From positions 23,403,668 to 23,467,667 of the forward strand of contig NC_089234.1 in NCBI RefSeq assembly GCF_963924675.1: a stretch of 64,000 nucleotides of DNA, given 5' to 3'. Below the pieces are notes generated by a model that was not told where the DNA came from, made no database searches, and worked only from the letters and a program-made list of their open reading frames with translations. Origin of the DNA: Phocoena phocoena. Taxonomy: Eukaryota > Chordata > Mammalia > Artiodactyla > Phocoenidae. Position numbers and translations under genes: made by a program. Each line of letters begins with the position of its first letter. Position 1 is the stretch's first letter. Below, piece after piece: positions 59,281-64,000 of this stretch.

Positions 59281-61539
59281 TGATTTTTAAAAAACATAAG
59301 TTTAAGCACACAGAGGTTGGTGGAAATTTGGAGACAGACTCTCAGGATTTTTGGCTTACTCTTGTGGAAAATAACTCTAAAGTCAAATCTCAACTTATTT
59401 TCTAAGCAAACTTCAATTGTGGCATACACATAGTAAAATTTCTGCCGTTGTATTCGCTGCTGCCCTTTCAATGGCTATCCTCTTAGACTTCTCCTACTGT
59501 CTGCATCAATGAACTCATCCATTAGTAAATATACACCATGTGCCTATTTTATGCAAGGCATAATTTTAGGAGTTGGCTTTCCTAGCCTAAAGGGACCCAA
59601 TCTGATCAATTTATTCAAACTAAGGTTAGGGACTCCTAGGAATCCTTGCTGGTTTCTCTCTGGGGAACAGTTAAAAACACAGATGACCCTGCTGGTAGTC
59701 TGACCTCTGCTCCCTCGGTGATTAACAATCCAATTAACAATGCTAGTTTAGTATTTAGTAGAGAATTACTTGCAGGTGCAAGTATTTGTGAAGCTAATTA
59801 TAAGCCGGATCGGTTTTTGCCTCCTCAGGAGTAATCATATATTTGTGCTTTTCAGTTTCTCTTGTGGGACCACTGGGGGCACAAAAATGTTACTTAAATT
59901 CCCAGGATACTTGAAGCCAACAAACAAAATGATTTTTAAAAAATACAGCACCCAAACTTTCTACTGTTTTCAGATCAAAGGAATATTTAGAAACTTCCTA
60001 CTGATTATCATTTTGCCACTTTTGATTTCTTCTTCTCCAGCCATATAAATATTCTAAGTTATATAACCCCATAAATACGATATTTCTACTTCCACTTTTG
60101 AGTTTAATCACTTAGTATTCATGTGGCACATAGGATTTGTAAATCGCTTCATAATAATTAACTTGTTGAAGAAAAACACAGATGGATATTTTGGTATTCA
60201 AATTATATTGAACCCTGGTATTTCCTTTAAATATGTATAAATATATATACCTATAACACCTATTATCGCCAAAATGTTTTATAATTATGAAAATTACAGT
60301 GATTTTTTTTCAATCTGACTTTCTGTTTCTGTATTCCAAAACTCTTATCATTCTAATCTTCCAATTTTGGTGTATTTTGGCAAATAAAAAATTATTTCCT
60401 ATTTATAAATCTCTTAGCATCGTGGAGATTGGTCTAAAGGCATTTTGATACAACTTTCCACCAAGGGGTTTAGACTTATCTGGCATTTAAGAAGACCCCC
60501 TTGAACAAATAAAGAATAAGCACATTGTTATTCCTAATGCTTTATTCCATTTTTACATTGCTGTATGTTCCTGTGGGTTATCTTTCCACATCTCTGAACC
60601 AGGCATTCCTGAACAGTAATAATGTTATATCTCCATCTGTGTCCACCCCCTTCATCCTCCCTCTCCTTTAAATACAGGTATCAGGGTAACTATTGTAAAT
60701 CTCATAAAATTAAGTCAGTGACACTACAAATCTAATCATAAGAGAGCTTAGCTTAGAACAATAGAAAATAAATACCATTTTATGTTTGTTCAGTAGACAT
60801 GTATAGTAGAACATGTACATACAGAAATGTTCATTAAAAGACAAAAATCATTTAAAAATAAAGCAAAAATTAGTGATATGGATTATATATTTCAAAATAA
60901 AACTGGGACATCTGATCCAACCCCCAAAAATGGTTTAAGAGAGAAAAAAGGGAAAGAGAACGTGAAATAATAACATTATAAATAATAAAGAAAATATGAC
61001 TGCAGATACATAAGCTCTTTGAAAAATTATAAGTAAATACTGAATGATACTTTATAGTCTAGAAAATCTAGAGAATATATTGCAATAGTAGAAACCTGAA
61101 TGGATATATGTAGAGATATCACAGAGATAGTTATAATTTTAGCACCCTCCATCAAAAGGAACTAGGCCCAGTTTGTTTTACTAGAGATTTGCAACACCCA
61201 CTATAAGGATGACCTGATTTTTGTATTATTTCTGATCGAAACTTGGTGAGAATGCCGTCTTAAGCACGAAGGCAAAGTAGGACATTGGACCTGATATAAG
61301 TCCTCAGTTGTAGGGTGGCAACCCACATTTTCAAGATTATGCTTAGATGTGTATAATTTTAGAAGATCATCAAAATAGAACACAATATGGAAGTATCTTA
61401 CAATGAGACTAAATCTACAGAATACGTGTGTCCTTGGGTTTCAGTTTGAGAAATATAGTTAGAAACCAATATAACATATAAATACATATGCAAATATTCT
61501 AGATAACTAATATAAAATTGAGTCCAACTGTACTTTAAA
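59281..61539. other. Mostly unique AT-rich sequence
   Basis: A weak L2-like phrase lies at 59510-59580 ('tacaccatgtgcctatttta'). About 59700-59835 has several homeodomain-like cores ('gtgattaacaatccaattaa', 'gctaattataagccg') and no repeat identity. From 60200 the sequence is strongly AT-rich with no recognised gene; 60820-61540 may be old L1 or other degraded repeat. Confidence 0.35.
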
Positions 61540-62195
61540 GAAGTGACATATAACGATTAATAAGGATTTTTTACTAGGAAAGTAAATATAGCTTACCATT
61601 AGCAAATCTATTAGTACAATTCACAGCACTAATGATTAAAAGAAAGGGAACACAAGACAATCCAAACAATATTAAAACTTTTTTGATGAAATTCACCCAT
61701 TTTTAGTAAACTAGGAACAGAAAAAAACACTATTAACTTAATAATTTCTTCCTTAAATCTAGAGCAAACATCACATTTAACAGTGAAATGTTAAAGTCAT
61801 TGGACTTTAAAATCAAGGACAATATTTTAATTGCCCAAAACTATTATTATTCAACAATAACAATCTTGTCGATGAAACAAAAGGTGAGATAATAATTTTG
61901 GAAATTAAGTAACAATATGTGTATTCTGCACGTAATATTAACTATCACCCTGGAAAATCTAAGAGGATCACTTGAGAAATTCTGTGAATAATGAAAGTTT
62001 ACTTTGGTAAGATACCCAGATATAAAGGTAACACATGAAAATGAATAGTCTTTCCTTTATGCCAGTAATAACAAATCAGGGAGCACAATGGAAAAAAAGA
62101 GTTCTTATTCACAATAAAACAAGAGATATAAAATAACTAGACATCAGCCAAAGAAATATTCAAGGTATTCAAAAGAATAAATTGTAATTCTAGTT
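61540..62195 (+). repeat. Old L1M ORF2 fragment
   Basis: Degraded reverse-transcriptase-region sequence is recognisable: 'tgatgaaattcacccatttt', 'cacatttaacagtgaaatgt', 'tggactttaaaatcaaggac', and 'aatagtctttcctttatgcc' just beyond. No frame survives. Edges are approximate. Confidence 0.7.
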
Positions 62196-63525
62196 TCTAG
62201 CCAAGATAAGGTTAACTGGAACTGGATTTATCCAATTGCCTTAGCCAGATAATAAAAACTGGAAAAAACAAATTGGACAAAGGTTTTCAAGTTTTGGAAA
62301 ACAGGCAGTGCAGGATCCCCAGGAGAGGAACAGCAAATGAGGTAAGGCGTATAGTTGCCCCTCAGCTTATACCTAGAGAGTGTTTCTAGGCTGAGGTGCA
62401 GGAAAGAGGAACCTCAGTGAAGACTGTTGATCTCCTTGAGTTCAGCACTGATGTTGCTTTTCCAAGGAGGCCAATACAGTAAGATTAATCATAAGAAAGA
62501 GTACCATGGAGGAGAGAGATGCAGAGAGACAGAGAGAACCACATTCTGAGATATACAGATCCCCCACCTCCCACTTTCAAGTCTTCAGGTGAGTACCAGT
62601 CAGAGCATGTATATGAAGCAACTGCTCAAGGCTCGGGAAAGTACATTCAGTAAAAAGCAGGCAGAAAAATCTACAGCACTCACAAAGGGAGAGGAATAAT
62701 TTGTGTTCCAACCAGCCATATTACCAAATTCTCAAAACACATTGGGCATTACGTAGAATACTCAGAATACTCCCTCCCTATGAAGATATAATTAGTTCAA
62801 GACTATAGGTTGCTGTGATGCCACTATAAAAAGCTTAAAAGCAAACCTCATAAGTCATTCTCCAAATAGCTTGACTACATTCCAGAATAAACCTCAAAAA
62901 TATTTGAATAAGTGCAAAAATAGTCAGGACCCAACAATGTAAAATTCATTATACCATCCATAAAAAATTACCAGGCGTGAAAAGACGCAGGAGAATACAA
63001 GCCATAAATAGGAGAAAAATATACCAATCAAAGCTGACCTAGAAATAACACATATGATAAAATTAATGCAGAAGCACATTAAAATAGTTACATAATTATA
63101 TACTGTATAAAGAAGGTAAAGGACTATGTGAACATGTTAAGGACATACATGAATATAAAACAAAATGTCCAAACTGAACTCCTGCAGATGAAAATACAAT
63201 GTCAGAAATGACAAGTACATTGGAATAAGTGAAAAGCAAAGAAGAGAAGCACTGAAGAAGAAAAGATGAATGAACTTGCATACATAGCAATAGGAACTAT
63301 CCAAAATAAAACACACAGAATAAAAAGACACTTAAAAATGGACAGGACAGGGCTTCCCTGGTGGCGCAGTGGTTGAGAGTCCGCCTGCTGATGCAGGGGA
63401 CACGGGTTCGTGCCCCAGTCCGGGAAGATCCCACATACCACAGAGCGGCTGGGCCCATGAGCCTGCACATCCAGAGCCTGTGCTCCGCAACGGGAGAGGC
63501 CACAACAGTGAGAGGCCTGCGTACT

Positions 63526-63561
<36 letters not shown>

Positions 63562-64000
63562 ACAGGACATCAATAAAGTGTGGGGCAATTTCAAGCATCC
63601 CAAAGTGTATAATTGACATCCAAGAGGGAGACCAGAAAAGGATTAGAAAATAAAATTTAATTCCAAAGTTTTCCCAAAACTGATAGAAAATATAAACTCA
63701 CAGAATCAAGAAGTTTAAGGAACTCCAAGCAAAAGAAACACGAAGAAAACTACACAAGGGAACTATACCAGGGAACATCATCATCTATTTGCTTTAAACC
63801 AGTAATGAAGAGAAAATCTTAATCAGATCCAGAGAAAAATGACACATATGTACTAAAGAACAAAGATGCAAATGACAACAGACTTCTCATTGGAAACAAC
63901 GCAAGCCAGAAGACAGCAGAGAACAATTTTAAAATTCTGCAGGAAAAGAAACAAAAAAACCTCTGAACCTAGAATTCTAAGAGTTCTATACCAAGGTGAA
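62196..64000 (+). repeat. Old L1M 5'UTR and ORF1 remnant, carrying a CHR SINE
   Basis: From about 62900 the sequence follows an old L1M ORF1 region: 'aattgacatccaagagggag', 'ttcccaaaactgatagaaaa', 'gaagaaaactacacaagg' and 'acaacagacttctcattgga', ending at the window edge with 'gaacctagaattctaagag'. The earlier part (62196-62900) is probably the matching 5'UTR. No intact frame remains. The young SINE at 63350 interrupts it. Confidence 0.75.
63334..63569 (+). mobile_element. Young CHR-2-type SINE with 16-bp TSD
   Basis: The body begins at 63350 ('gggcttccctggtggcgca'), carries A box and B box ('ggttcgtgccccag') and ends in a pure run of about 30 A. The duplication 'aaaaatggacaggaca' is exact at 63334-63349 and 63554-63569; its leading A bases merge with the tail. 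The long pure tail and exact duplication suggest a comparatively recent insertion. A central segment present in the 16404 copy is missing. Confidence 0.95.

Overview
The window is mammalian nuclear DNA, and its repeats point to an even-toothed ungulate lineage, most probably a cetacean. The marker is a tRNA-derived SINE of the CHR type (head reading 'gcttccctggtggcgcag'), seen at 5705, 7153, 16404 and 63350, with an older short relative at 38424. CHR SINEs occur in whales, hippos and ruminants. I see no BovB or Bov-A sequence, which a ruminant window of this size would normally contain, so a whale or dolphin fits best. This is inference from repeat content; species was not tested.

No functional protein-coding gene, exon series, tRNA or rRNA gene was found. 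The longer open frames are remnants of L1 ORF1/ORF2, antisense shadows of them, or low-complexity translations. The window is best read as intergenic or deep intronic sequence built by layered transposon insertion.

Layout. 1-9.2 kb: an L2 fragment, MIRs, a GT microsatellite, two CHR SINEs with exact 15-bp target-site duplications (TSDs) and a 75-bp mariner MITE that is an almost perfect hairpin. 9.2-15.4 kb: a 6.1-kb L1 with a 14-bp TSD, both ORFs broken. 15.8-36.5 kb: older repeats (L1M, MER5A, MLT1, MIR, L2, a second mariner MITE, a Tigger-type MITE with perfect 24-bp terminal repeats) separated by unique sequence, some of it resembling conserved regulatory DNA. 36.6-38.9 kb: an L1 3' fragment whose tail was hit by a SINE, whose 5' boundary was then hit by a hAT-like MITE. 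40.7-41.9 kb: a younger truncated L1 inside a MIR, with a second tail suggesting 3' transduction. 46.7-47.1 kb: a truncated, polyadenylated retrocopy of an unidentified transcript with a 15-bp TSD. 47.6-55.1 kb: a full-length-style L1 with a 2.3-kb GC-rich 5'UTR, ORF1 broken by one frameshift and a more damaged ORF2. 55.3-55.7 kb: a solo LTR. 55.7-61.5 kb: mostly unique AT-rich DNA. 61.5-64 kb: old L1M sequence carrying a young CHR SINE.

Nothing here forms a pathway or operon. The common logic is L1-driven retrotransposition: the L1 copies, the CHR SINEs and the retrocopy share poly(A) tails and 10-16 bp TSDs, as expected if L1-type machinery mobilised all of them. No previously undescribed biological system was identified. 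The most checkable novelties are the candidate 3' transduction, the unidentified retrocopy, the L1-SINE-hAT nesting order and the miRNA-like MITE hairpin.
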